From Thermomicrobiales bacterium (lineage in GTDB: Bacteria > Chloroflexota > Chloroflexia > Thermomicrobiales > UBA6265), in NCBI GenBank assembly GCA_030447415.1, contig JAUJOZ010000011.1, positions 1-64,000 on the forward strand: a DNA stretch of 64,000 nucleotides, written 5' to 3'. The number at the start of each line of letters is the position of its first letter. Position 1 is the first letter of the stretch. Below, piece by piece: positions 42,052 through 52,066 of this stretch. Below the pieces are notes generated by a model. It did not search any database. It was not told the DNA's origin and saw nothing but the letters and a program-made list of their open reading frames with translations. A program made the translations under genes and the position numbers.

Positions 42052-43083
42052 ATGGGTGGCCGTTCAGCAAGCGATGGCTGCGAGGTCCCCGCGCCGATGA
42101 ATGACGACGATACCGAGAGCGCACCCGGTCCCCTCGCCCGCATCGCCGCGGTCGGCATGGCAAGCTGGGACCGCCTGCTGGTCGTCGACCGGTACCCTAA
42201 GCCGGGCGAGTACGTGGTCGTGCGCGCCGAACTCTCGGCCCCCGGCGGCACCACCACCAACAGCGCCGTCGCCCTCGCCCGACTTGGCGCCGAGGTGCGC
42301 ATCGCCGCCCTCGTCGGCGACGACGAATACGGCGCGGCCCTCCGGGCTGGACTCGAGGCCGAGAAGGTCGACACTGACTGGCTCGTGACGCGCGTCGGGC
42401 AGCGGACCGACGCCTCGACGATCGTCGTCTCCCACGACCCGCCGGAGCGAACGATCTACTGGCACCGGGGTGCTCACCTCGTCCGCGGCGACCGACTCGA
42501 CATTCCGGCCCTCTTCGGCCACGATGTCGTCCTCCTCGATGTCGCCGACGTTCCGCTGCGCCGGTTCCTTCTCGACCTCCCCGCTCACACCCTGCCCCGC
42601 ACTCGGCTCCTCGGTCCTCTCACCTTTCTGGCCGACCCCGCGCTTCCAGACGCGCTCGACCTGGTCCTCCGCCACGATGTCGTCGTCGGTAACGAGCGGG
42701 AGTTACTCGCCGTCACCGGCACCTGGGCCATCGCTGACGCGATCACCGCCCTGCAATCGCGGATGCCGGGCGCCAACCTGCGCGCCTGCGTCGTCACCCG
42801 CGGCGCGTATGGCTGCCGCATCTTCACGAAGGACGAGCGCTGGCAGGTCCCTGCCTTCCGGGTCGATGCTACCGACACCACGGGCGCCGGGGACGCCTTC
42901 GTCGCCGGCGTCGCCTATGGACTGGCACGCCGCTGGCCGTGGCCCGAGCTCGGCCGCTTCGCCAACGCCGTCGGTGCCCTCGCCACCCGCGCCCTCGGCG
43001 CCCGGGCCTCTCTCCCGACGATAGACGAGGTCGCGACGCTCACTGAGTCGGGGTCGGATCGGAGCGCGTCGACCACATCGTAG
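42052..43083 (+). CDS. PfkB-family carbohydrate kinase
   Basis: PGGTTTNSAVALARLGAEV, VGNERELLAVTG, DATDTTGAGDAFVAGVAYGLA. Confidence 0.92.
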   Translation: MGGRSASDGCEVPAPMNDDDTESAPGPLARIAAVGMASWDRLLVVDRYPKPGEYVVVRAELSAPGGTTTNSAVALARLGAEVRIAALVGDDEYGAALRAGLEAEKVDTDWLVTRVGQRTDASTIVVSHDPPERTIYWHRGAHLVRGDRLDIPALFGHDVVLLDVADVPLRRFLLDLPAHTLPRTRLLGPLTFLADPALPDALDLVLRHDVVVGNERELLAVTGTWAIADAITALQSRMPGANLRACVVTRGAYGCRIFTKDERWQVPAFRVDATDTTGAGDAFVAGVAYGLARRWPWPELGRFANAVGALATRALGARASLPTIDEVATLTESGSDRSASTTS

Positions 43084-43406
43084 GGCGGCCGCTGTCCGCT
43101 CCCGGAACTGGTAGCCGGGTGGGCGATGGACCCCCACGCCGTCGCTGGCGTTGCGCGGCATCAGCGTGTCGGCGGTATGGGATCCAGTGCTCGCTGGCTG
43201 GAGCCATCCGCGTGGAGCGTCGCGGCCGCACCCGTGGAGCGTTGCGCCGGAACAACCAGATCGCTCTGCACCCAACTCCGGCATCTGCGCTGGTACTCCG
43301 ACGCGCACCTTGACCCACTGCATGGTGCCCGGATGGGCTTGTTGCCCTATCCTTCCGCCGCTCGCGGACGCGGGGATCGTCAGCGCAACATCAGGAGGCA
43401 GTCCGC

Positions 43407-44357
43407 ATGACACCGACCGGCACGGTCACGCTTCGGGACGAGCAAACCGGCTCGACCGCTTCGATCCTGTCGTCCCTCGGCTTCAACTGCTTCAGCTTTC
43501 GTCCGGTCGTCGACGGTGAGCCAGTGGAAGTCCTCTGGGCAACGGACGACTTCGGGTCGCCCGGCACCCGACCGACGCGCAGCGGCATCCCGCTCCTCTT
43601 CCCGTTCGCCGGTCGGCTCCGCGGACAGGAGTTCTCGTTCGACGGCCGCCCCTACCGCGTCGCGGGCGCCCAACGCAACGACGGCAACGCCATCCACGGC
43701 TTCGTCGTCAACCGCCCCTGGCGCGTCGTGGAGCAAACCTCAGCCCGCACCGTGGGCGAGTTCCAGGCCTCGATCGACGAGCCGACCTTGCTCGACCAGT
43801 GGCCGGCCGATTTCAGCCTTTCCGTCTCGTACGAGGTCGCGGGTCCCACCCTCCGCACCGGGCTCCGCGTCGTCAATCCCGCCGACCGCCCGCTCCCGTT
43901 TGCCCTCGGCACCCACCCCTACTTCCGTCTCCCGCTCGGCGCGGGCGATCCCGCCCCGTGCCGCATCACCGTTCCTGCCGCCGAGTACTGGGAGCAGGCG
44001 AACAGTCTCCCCACCGGCCGTCGTCTGCCCGTCATCGCTCCGCGGGACCTGCGGACCAGTCCACCTTTCGGCGAGCTCGAGGTCGACGACATCCTCACCG
44101 GCCTCCAGCCCGAGAACGGCCGTGTCCGCACCACCATCGAAGATCCTATGAACCGACGAACCCTTACCCAAATCTTCGACGCCGCCTTCCCCCATTGCGT
44201 CGTCTTCACGCCGCCCCATCGCCAGGCCATCGCCATTGAGCCCTACAGTTGCGTCCCGAACCCCTTCGCCTTGGAGCACGCCGGCATTCCGACCGGCCTG
44301 CGGGTCCTCAATCCCGGCGAGTCGTTCGCGGCCGCCGTCGAGATCCGTCTCGACTGA
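43407..44357 (+). CDS. Aldose 1-epimerase family protein
   Basis: GIPLLFPFAGRLRGQEFSFDGRPYRV, NAIHGFVVNRPW, ALGTHPYFRLPLG. Confidence 0.9.
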   Translation: MTPTGTVTLRDEQTGSTASILSSLGFNCFSFRPVVDGEPVEVLWATDDFGSPGTRPTRSGIPLLFPFAGRLRGQEFSFDGRPYRVAGAQRNDGNAIHGFVVNRPWRVVEQTSARTVGEFQASIDEPTLLDQWPADFSLSVSYEVAGPTLRTGLRVVNPADRPLPFALGTHPYFRLPLGAGDPAPCRITVPAAEYWEQANSLPTGRRLPVIAPRDLRTSPPFGELEVDDILTGLQPENGRVRTTIEDPMNRRTLTQIFDAAFPHCVVFTPPHRQAIAIEPYSCVPNPFALEHAGIPTGLRVLNPGESFAAAVEIRLD

Positions 44358-44673
44358 CCGCGACACGTACCACCGCCGCCCCTCGGCAGAGCGGAAGCCC
44401 TATGGGGCGACGGAGCGCGAGTAAACGATCATTAGGAGGGAGGCTCGTGCCATTCGGCGGCCCGCCGGGCCAGATGTCCTGACAAGCCACTACCCGAGCC
44501 ATCACCACGAGCTGGACGCCGCCCTCCACCGGCGAGGCGACGCGACGAAGCCATCGGTCACGCCATTCGCGCTGCGTGTGGCGCACAGGCATACATCCTG
44601 CTGTCAGCCCGGCGAACAATCCCAGACGGGCCCCGATTGCGCACACCAACGAGCACACTGGAGGCGACAGGCG

Positions 44674-45372
44674 ATGGGCATCCTAGACAGGCTCTTTGGG
44701 CGTCGGGAAGAGGTCGTGGCACCGCGACGGAGCCAACGCGTGGGGCGGCGGTCCGGACTCACCACCTCGAGCGGAACGCCGGCAGATCAGCTCACCGACC
44801 AACAAGCGATCGAGCGCTACCGCTACCTCCTGCGGACCGCGCCGCCCGAGACGATCGAGCAGGCCCACGCCGAGGCCTTCAGTCAGCTGACGCCGGAGCA
44901 GCGCCGCGTGGTTCTCCAGGAGCTGAGCACGGCCCTGCCGGAGCACGAGCAGGTCGCTGGCGCACGGAACAGCGACGACCCGGAATCGCTCGCTCGAATG
45001 GCGACGCGCGCCGAGTTGCGCCGGCCCGGCACCCTGGAGCGCACCTTCGGCGGCATGACCGCGCCCGGCATGGGTATCGGCATGGGTGGTTTGATGGCGG
45101 GGAGCTTCCTGAGCAGCTTCGCCGGCGTCATGCTCGGCAGCATGATCGCCCAATCGTTCTTGGCCGATTCGGGCTATGACGAGGGATTCGCCGAAGGCTA
45201 CGGGGCCGGCGACGCGGAGCAGGGCGGGCAGGAGGCCAACAGCGCCGAGGCTGGCGCCTACGACGACCCAGGCGTCCACCAGGCAGACTACGCCGACGCG
45301 GGCGACGATTTCGGGACCGACTTCGGCGGTGACTTCGGCGGCTTCGGCGGCGACATGGGCGGAGACTTCTAG
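44674..45372 (+). CDS. Uncharacterised protein with Gly/Met-rich hydrophobic segment and Asp/Gly/Phe-rich tail
   Basis: GGMTAPGMGIGMGGLMAGSFLSSFAGVMLGSMIAQSF; tail GDDFGTDFGGDFGGFGGDMGGDF. Confidence 0.7.
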   Translation: MGILDRLFGRREEVVAPRRSQRVGRRSGLTTSSGTPADQLTDQQAIERYRYLLRTAPPETIEQAHAEAFSQLTPEQRRVVLQELSTALPEHEQVAGARNSDDPESLARMATRAELRRPGTLERTFGGMTAPGMGIGMGGLMAGSFLSSFAGVMLGSMIAQSFLADSGYDEGFAEGYGAGDAEQGGQEANSAEAGAYDDPGVHQADYADAGDDFGTDFGGDFGGFGGDMGGDF

Positions 45373-45908
45373 CGCCGCTCGGACGTTGTGCCCGACCCAC
45401 CCCCGCCTTCCATGCCGCGAGCGCGGGCTACTGCCCGACCCATGGGTGGACGTGCTGGGTGATCGTCCGAAACGACTCCTCTCGGCCGGACCAGTTCGGT
45501 CGCGGCGCGGACGGGAAGGGTTCGCGTCTCCGAGCGCCGGCCCGGCATCCCGATGCCGCCCCGCGCCCGGTCCTGTCCGCACGGGTCGCTCGCTGGTCAC
45601 CCGAGCGCTCAGAACGTCCACGACCTGGGAGTGCCCGGCGCGCCGGTCGCGTAGTCGTTTAGATGAGCGGGGTATCAGGACGCGCGTCGGGCGATCGCGC
45701 TGGCGCTGCGGGACCGGACGTCCCATCAGCGGCCGAACGACGCTCTATCACCGGCGTTTGAGCGACCATACCGCCGCTCACCCCGATCGGCGCCCGGCAT
45801 GGGACGGAGGCGCGCCATCGGCGTTGGCCGACGGCGCGCCCCGCGAGGGTGTCGCCAAGTTTAGGTGACGGTCGCGTCAGGCCTCTTCGGCCGGCTGCGA
45901 GTGCGTTC

Positions 45909-46637
45909 TTAGGTCAGGACCTCCTGGAAGTCCCAGATGACTGCGAATGAGCTCGTGAGTCCGTAGGTGAGGCCGTCGAAGGTGATCGTCCCGGTCGCCG
46001 CCGCCGACCGCTGTTGGGCATGGCGGTGGCCGGTCTGGGTGCCGATCGGCAGGTCCGGATATGGTTGGTGGTAGAGCTCGTTCTCGTTCATCAGCCGGAT
46101 CTCGCCGGTCGCCGCCCAGTTCAGGGACAGCGTCGCCTCCTGCGTCTTCGGCTCCCCGTCGGGTCCCCACTCGACCAGGGTCAGCGTCGCGGTCAGCCAC
46201 GCGCCGTCGAGTCGGTGGCGGCTGACCGCGAAGGCGTCCTGGGGAAGGACTTGAGCGCCGTCCTTCGTCGGAAGCATGCCCGACAGCTCGCGGTAGAAGC
46301 AGCTCGGGTCACCGCCGCCCGCCTCCGGCGCCACATCCAGCTTGCCGCCCCCGCCCTGGCAGGTCGGATCGTACTGGGTGATCGAGACAATCAGCGTGGA
46401 GCCACGCTCGGGCGCCGTGTCGCCGGTGGCCCGGTAGCCCTCGTCATCGGCGGCATACACCGACACGTCGGTGACGATGCCGGTGAGCGGGTCGATGGCG
46501 GAGAATTCCGCGTACGCGCCCTCGGCGCGGAACTGAAAGCCGTTCTTGTGCTCGGCGCCCGCGGGCCGGGCAATCAGCACCAGCGTGAACAGCGCGAAGA
46601 GCAAGGTTGGCGTCCGTCGCCATACGTGGATCATCAT
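45909..46637 (-). CDS. Secreted hypothetical protein
   Basis: Signal peptide MIHVWRRTPTLLFALFTLVLIARPAGA; coherent 243-codon ORF. Confidence 0.7.
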   Translation of the reverse strand: MMIHVWRRTPTLLFALFTLVLIARPAGAEHKNGFQFRAEGAYAEFSAIDPLTGIVTDVSVYAADDEGYRATGDTAPERGSTLIVSITQYDPTCQGGGGKLDVAPEAGGGDPSCFYRELSGMLPTKDGAQVLPQDAFAVSRHRLDGAWLTATLTLVEWGPDGEPKTQEATLSLNWAATGEIRLMNENELYHQPYPDLPIGTQTGHRHAQQRSAAATGTITFDGLTYGLTSSFAVIWDFQEVLT

Positions 46638-47279
46638 CGGTCGCGTCCTCTCTTGGTGGTGGTTCTCTTCGTCGTCACCCCCCTCGTTGGGAGCGGTGGG
46701 CTTCGCCACGGGCACCACTCTAGGCCTGAACCGATGACGGCGAATCGTTAGACCTACCCAACCGGTGTACTTAATCGCCGCGACCGCGAGCCGGGCACCT
46801 CTACGTACCGCCGGCGCGCGGCGTGTCCCGTTACCTAGGTAAGGGCGCCGAACGTCCGCCGAGCCACGGAGACCGTCCCCGTGGGACGGCCGCTGCGGGG
46901 GACGGCGGGCGTTCGATCACGAGCGGCACCGTCAGGACGGTGCGCGGAGCCTGGGCAGCGCGCTCGCCTGCCCAGAAACGTCTGCCGCTGATCCGAGATC
47001 CCAAGGATCATCTGGGTCTTTGGCGGTCCTTGCCGTCGTATCGTCCCAGCCGGCCATTCCCGCCGCTACACTCACCGCTCGCCGCCCTCGCAGGACCAGG
47101 CCATACTCCAGAGGCTCACGCCCGTGGGATCGACGCGACCATGCCGCGTGCGCGGCGCCGCGGGTGCAATGCCACGCCACCGCCGGCAACCGACAGGGAC
47201 CGCTGCCGGCGTTCTCCTGTCAGGGTTGAGAGGCCGGGTGGGTAGTCTTCCGCGCAGGACAGTCCCATACTTCCGTCTT

Positions 47280-48479
47280 ATGGAGAGCACGGCCCGCATC
47301 ACCGCCCCAAACGCCCCCGTCCAACTCGTCCCGGTCTTGCCGCGGACAACGCTGACCGCCATGGTGAAGCGCCTCGCGGCCGAGCACGGGTTGACCGTCT
47401 CCGCCGTCACGACCGCCGAGGCATTCCCAGAGCTGGAGGAGCGGCTCCTCGCGCACATATCGCGGGGTCATGTGCGCGGGCTCGACTGGTTCACCCCCGA
47501 CCGCGCCCGCTTCTCGACCACCCCCCGCAACCTTCAACCGAGCGCGGTCTCCATCCTTGCCGTCGGCATCGCCTATTGGTCGGTCGATCCTGGCAAGCCG
47601 GACGACGGCGTGCCCCGCGGCCGCATCGCACGCTACGCGTGGGGTGTTGACTACCACGATCTGCTCAAGCAGCGGATCCGCGCGCTCCACCGCGCCGTCG
47701 AGAAGCTCATAGGCTGCCCGGTCGAGGCCCGGTTCCTCGTCGACACCGCTCGCATCGTCGACCGCGCCGTGGCCGCCCGCGCCGGGCTCGGGTGGTACGG
47801 CAAGAACGCCTGCCTGATCATCCCCGGCCGCGGCTCCTGGGTCCTCCTGGGCGAGCTCCTCCTCGACCTAGAGCTTGAACCGGACGCGCCGCTGACCAAG
47901 CATTGCGGCCGCTGCTCGCTGTGCCTAGATCACTGCCCCACCGGCGCGATCGTCGCTCCCTACACGGTCGACACTCCCCGCTGCCTCTCCTTCCAGACGA
48001 TCGAGCAGAAGGGAGCGATCCCTCGCGAGCTGCGTCCGCTTCTCGGCGACTGGGTCTACGGCTGCGATGTCTGCCAGGAGGTCTGTCCCTACACCAAGGC
48101 GGCAAATCCGGACCCCGATCCCGCCTTCCTCCCGCGCAGTGTCGAGAACGCCTACCCCTCGCTCCGCTGGCTGCTCGAGATGACGCAGGAGGAGTTCTCC
48201 GCCACCTATCGCGACACCCCGGTCCCCCGCGCCAAACGCCGCGGCCTCGCCCGCAACGCCGCCGTCGCCTTCGGCAACGTCGGCACCTGCGACGACGTCC
48301 CGTTCCTAGCCGACGTGGTCTCGAACCACGACGAGCCGCTGGTCCGTGGGCACGCCGCCTGGGCGCTTGCTCGCGTCGGCGGCGCCCGAGCGCGTCGGGT
48401 ACTGGAGGTGCGCCGGGCGTTTGAGGCCAACGACGAGGCAAGGGAGGAGGTCGGCGTCGCCTTGGAGGAAGCGGGGTAG
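47280..48479 (+). CDS. queG: Epoxyqueuosine reductase
   Basis: CGRCSLCLDHCPTGAI and CDVCQEVCPYTKAA [4Fe-4S] motifs; AARAGLGWYGKNACLI; C-terminal HEAT-like segment. Confidence 0.95.
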   Translation: MESTARITAPNAPVQLVPVLPRTTLTAMVKRLAAEHGLTVSAVTTAEAFPELEERLLAHISRGHVRGLDWFTPDRARFSTTPRNLQPSAVSILAVGIAYWSVDPGKPDDGVPRGRIARYAWGVDYHDLLKQRIRALHRAVEKLIGCPVEARFLVDTARIVDRAVAARAGLGWYGKNACLIIPGRGSWVLLGELLLDLELEPDAPLTKHCGRCSLCLDHCPTGAIVAPYTVDTPRCLSFQTIEQKGAIPRELRPLLGDWVYGCDVCQEVCPYTKAANPDPDPAFLPRSVENAYPSLRWLLEMTQEEFSATYRDTPVPRAKRRGLARNAAVAFGNVGTCDDVPFLADVVSNHDEPLVRGHAAWALARVGGARARRVLEVRRAFEANDEAREEVGVALEEAG

Positions 48480-48487
48480 AAACACGA

Positions 48488-48516
48488 AGCCCCTTGGCAT
48501 AAAGCCAAGGGGCTTG
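48488..48516. terminator. Terminator between convergent queG and rpmB
   Basis: AAGCCCCTTGGC-ATAAA-GCCAAGGGGCTT, perfect 12-bp stem. Confidence 0.8.
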
Positions 48517-48640
48517 ATCGATCGAAGGAGAACCACCTCGCCGGCTCACCTTGGCTTATCCGGCGGAGCCTCGGCCCTTCAGCTTCGGGGGACGTGACAG
48601 GCATGTCCCGGATGTCGAAACGGGCGGTGGTCGCCGATCG

Positions 48641-48835
48641 CTACGCCCCGCGACCTGCCTTCATCGCCGTCCGCATACAGCGGGTGCAGACGTTGACCCG
48701 CTTCGAGACGCCGTTAATGACCATCACCTTCGATTGCACGTTCGGCTTAAACATTCGGTTGGTCCGGCGCTTCGAGAAGCTGACATTGTGGCCGAATACC
48801 GTTGTCTTGCCGCAGACATCGCACTTGCCGCTCAC
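48641..48835 (-). CDS. rpmB: 50S ribosomal protein L28
   Basis: MSGKCDVCGKTTVFGHNVSFSKRRTNRMFKPNVQSKVMVINGVSKRVNVCTRCMRT; GTG start. Confidence 0.96.
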   Translation of the reverse strand: MSGKCDVCGKTTVFGHNVSFSKRRTNRMFKPNVQSKVMVINGVSKRVNVCTRCMRTAMKAGRGA

Positions 48836-48860
48836 CCGAGTCTCCCTTTCCCTGTTCTTC

Positions 48861-48890
48861 CATCGTCGTTGGTCACATCGTCGTTGGTCA
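48861..48890 (-). repeat. Exact 15-bp tandem duplication in rpmB leader
   Basis: CATCGTCGTTGGTCA repeated head-to-tail at 48861-48875 and 48876-48890. Confidence 0.9.
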
Positions 48891-49013
48891 CTTCGGACGC
48901 GGGCGCGAGCGCAAACCTGAAAAAACGGCTGGACGGCGCCACGACGAGCACCTATCCTAGCACGATGGGGGGGGCCGAACAACGTCCCAAGTATCATCAC
49001 GAGGCAGGCATCG

Positions 49014-49421
49014 ATGAACCATCATCCAACCCATGCCACCACCGGACGCGACGCGACGACCCACCCTGACGGCCGCGTCGAGATTGCCGAAAGCGCCATC
49101 GCCGCCATCGTTCACGGTGCGGTCCTGTCGTGCTACGGCATCGTCGATATGGCTCCACGCTCGCTCGGCTCCGCCATCGTGAAGCGGCTGGGCCTAACGA
49201 AGCCGACCCGCGGCATCGCCGTTGCCGTCGCGGACGGCCGGATCACCGTCGACCTGTCCGTCGTGATGGAGTACGGCACGCCCATCTTCACCGTCGCCAA
49301 GAACGTGATGACCACGGTCAAGTTCCAGGTCGAGCGCACGCTCGGCATGCCGGTCGAGCGTGTCAACGTGACCGTCCAGGGGCTGCGCGTCAGCCCTGAC
49401 GGCGCACGGGGCCGGGCGTGA
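49014..49421 (+). CDS. Asp23/Gls24 family protein
   Basis: RVEIAESAIAAIVHGAVLSCYGIVDMAPRSLG...VDLSVVMEYGTPIFTVAKNVMTTVKFQVERTLG. Confidence 0.92.
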   Translation: MNHHPTHATTGRDATTHPDGRVEIAESAIAAIVHGAVLSCYGIVDMAPRSLGSAIVKRLGLTKPTRGIAVAVADGRITVDLSVVMEYGTPIFTVAKNVMTTVKFQVERTLGMPVERVNVTVQGLRVSPDGARGRA

Positions 49422-51160
49422 CGGACCCCGCACCCGGCGTGAGCGGCCGCGCGCCGACGGCCCCGACCGTTCCAGCCGTCTGGGACGGCGGTGCCCTCCT
49501 CGGGGCGATCACCGCCGCCACCGATCGGCTGTCCGTCAATCGCGACGCGGTCAATGCCCTCAACGTCTTCCCCGTCCCCGACGGTGACACAGGCACCAAC
49601 ATGGGCCTGACCATGCGCGCCGCCGTCGACGAGGCGCCCAACGGCCTTGCCCCAGGCGCGGGGGCGGGAGAGATCGCCGCCAAGATCGCCTACGGGGCGC
49701 TGATGGGCGCCCGCGGCAACTCCGGCGTCATCCTTTCACAGGTCTTCCGCGGCTTCGCTAAGGCGATTGAGGGACGGCAGGAGATCGACGGCCGCGACCT
49801 GGCCAAGGCCCTGGCCGGCGCCCGCGAGATGGCCTACAAGGCGGTGATGCGCCCCGTCGAAGGGACAATGCTGACCGTCGTCCGGGTCGCCGCCGAGCGG
49901 GCGGAAGTGGTCGCCGAGCGAACCCCGGCCCTCCTGACCGTTCTCGCCGACGCGGTCCACGGCGCTCAGCACGCCCTCGCCACCACCCCGGACCTGCTCG
50001 ACATCTTGCGTCAGGCCGGGGTGGTCGACGCTGGTGGCCAGGGCATCGTCTACATCCTCGAGGGGATGGAACGCTACGCGCGCGGCGAGGGCGCCGTCAC
50101 TGTCGGCGAAGAGACCACACCCGCCCACCCCCTGGGTCAGGATATGGCGTTCCTCGACCAGATCGAGGAGTTGCATGGCGACGACGCCTTCGGCTACTGC
50201 ACCAACTTCATGGTCTTCGGCGAGGGAATCGATTTCGAGCACTCCCGGTCGGCGCTGGCGGCGATGGGTCAGTCTGCCGTGATCGTCGGGGACGATACGG
50301 TCCTCAAGGTCCACATTCACACCCTCAACCCCGGCCAGGTCCTCGACTACGCGCTCGGCCTCGGCAGTCTGGACCAGATCAAAATCGACAACATGCAGGC
50401 CCAGACCCGCAGCCTCTCAGCCCAACGCGACGCCACCCGGGACGACGGCGGCGCCTCGGTTCCCGCCACCCCTCGACCGCCAGTTCCCGATCCACAGCCG
50501 ATCGGCAGCCAGGCCGTCCTCGCGGTGGCCGCCGGCGATGGCCTGGCGGCGGCGTTGCGGTCGATGGGGGCGACCGGGATCGTGGCCGGCGGTCAGACGA
50601 TGAACCCGAGCATCGAGGAGTTGCTCGCCGCGGTCGCGGCGGCGCCAACCGACGAGGTCATCCTCCTCCCTAACAACTCGAACATCGTCCTCACGGCCAA
50701 CCAGGTGCCCGAGCTCACCTCCAAGCGGGTTGGCGTGGTGCCGAGTCGCTCCGTTCCCCAAGGGCTGGCCGCCCTTGCCGCCTACAATGCCGACGAGGCG
50801 CTGGAGGACAACGTCCGCGAGATGACCGCCGCGCTAGCGGGCGTCCGCACCATTGAGCTGACGCGCGCGGTTCGGGACGCGACGCTGAACGGGGTGAGCG
50901 TGCGGGAAGGGCAGGTGATCGGTCTCCTGGATGATTGCCTCGTGGCGAGCGGCGACGACCCAACCGCCGTCGCTTGTGCCACCCTGGAGGAAGCCAACCT
51001 GGACGAGGCCGAGCTGGTGACCATCTTTACAGGCGAGGGCGCCAAGCCCGAGCACACCGCCGATCTCCGCGCCTCGATCGTGGCCAACCACCCGGACACC
51101 GCGGTCGAGGTCTACGACGGCGGGCAGCCACACTACCGGTTCGTGATCGCCGTCGAGTAG
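49418..51160 (+). CDS. fakA: DAK2/DegV-associated fatty acid kinase-like protein
   Basis: NVFPVPDGDTGTNMGLTMRAA, MGARGNSGVILSQVFRGF, DAGGQGIVYILEGM; followed by DegV genes. Confidence 0.94.
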   Translation: MTDPAPGVSGRAPTAPTVPAVWDGGALLGAITAATDRLSVNRDAVNALNVFPVPDGDTGTNMGLTMRAAVDEAPNGLAPGAGAGEIAAKIAYGALMGARGNSGVILSQVFRGFAKAIEGRQEIDGRDLAKALAGAREMAYKAVMRPVEGTMLTVVRVAAERAEVVAERTPALLTVLADAVHGAQHALATTPDLLDILRQAGVVDAGGQGIVYILEGMERYARGEGAVTVGEETTPAHPLGQDMAFLDQIEELHGDDAFGYCTNFMVFGEGIDFEHSRSALAAMGQSAVIVGDDTVLKVHIHTLNPGQVLDYALGLGSLDQIKIDNMQAQTRSLSAQRDATRDDGGASVPATPRPPVPDPQPIGSQAVLAVAAGDGLAAALRSMGATGIVAGGQTMNPSIEELLAAVAAAPTDEVILLPNNSNIVLTANQVPELTSKRVGVVPSRSVPQGLAALAAYNADEALEDNVREMTAALAGVRTIELTRAVRDATLNGVSVREGQVIGLLDDCLVASGDDPTAVACATLEEANLDEAELVTIFTGEGAKPEHTADLRASIVANHPDTAVEVYDGGQPHYRFVIAVE

Positions 51161-51211
51161 GGGAGGCCGCGAGTTGGCCCAAAGGGCGGACGGCGCGCCG
51201 GAGGGGATGCG

Positions 51212-52066
51212 ATGCCGCGTGTCGCGATCGTCACCGACAGCACGTCGGACCTGCCGCCGGAGGTGCGCGCGCGCCACCGGGTCACGATGGTCCCACTCAA
51301 CGTCCACTTCGGGACCGAAGTCTTCCGCGACCAACTTGATATCTCGACCGACGACTTCATGCACCGCCTCCAGCGCGAAGCGAAGCTGCCGACCACCTCG
51401 CAGCCGTCGGCCGGTCTCTTCGAGGACACCTTCCGCCGCCTCGGCCATGACCACGACGCCGTCGTCGCCATCCTCATCTCTGCCAAGCTGAGCGGCACGG
51501 CGCAGTCGGCCACGATTGCGCGCGATGCGGCGGCCGACGTGGTCCCCGTAGAGGTCGTCGATTCGCTAAGCGCCTCGATGGGGCTCGGCTTTCAGGTGCT
51601 GCGCGGGGCGGAGCTGGCGGCGGATGGGCTGGACGCGAGCGCGATCGCGGAGCGCCTGCGGGCGGAAACCGGGCTCTACCACCTCGTCTTCTTCGTCGAT
51701 ACGCTCGAGTACCTGCAGCGAGGCGGGCGCATTGGACGGGCCGCGGCGCTCGTCGGCGGGCTGCTCAACCTCAAGCCACTGCTCCGGGTCGACGAGGGGC
51801 AGATCGTCCCCTTCGAGCGGACTCGGACCAGGGCGCGCGCGATGCAGGGACTGGTCGACTTCGTCCGCGGGCTGCCGGCCGTCGAGCGGTTGAGCGTCCT
51901 CTACAGCTCCACACCGGACGAGGCCGCCACGCTCGCCGACCGGCTTGCCACCGAGGCGGCGCTGCCCCGTGATCGGATCATGCTGGCCCAGATGAGTCCC
52001 GTCATCGGCACGCACGTCGGGCCGGGGGCGATGGGGGTCGCCGTCGCCGAAGGGGAGGGCAGCTAG
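51212..52066 (+). CDS. DegV family protein (1)
   Basis: VAIVTDSTSDLPPEVRARHRVTMVPLNVHFG, TTSQPSAGLFEDTF, DTLEYLQRGGRIGRAAALVGGLLNLKPLL. Confidence 0.94.
   Translation: MPRVAIVTDSTSDLPPEVRARHRVTMVPLNVHFGTEVFRDQLDISTDDFMHRLQREAKLPTTSQPSAGLFEDTFRRLGHDHDAVVAILISAKLSGTAQSATIARDAAADVVPVEVVDSLSASMGLGFQVLRGAELAADGLDASAIAERLRAETGLYHLVFFVDTLEYLQRGGRIGRAAALVGGLLNLKPLLRVDEGQIVPFERTRTRARAMQGLVDFVRGLPAVERLSVLYSSTPDEAATLADRLATEAALPRDRIMLAQMSPVIGTHVGPGAMGVAVAEGEGS

Noticed and set aside
46831-46842. Palindrome TTACCTAGGTAA upstream of the secreted protein gene
   Set aside because: Only 12 bp and a single copy, about 195 bp from the start; could be chance.
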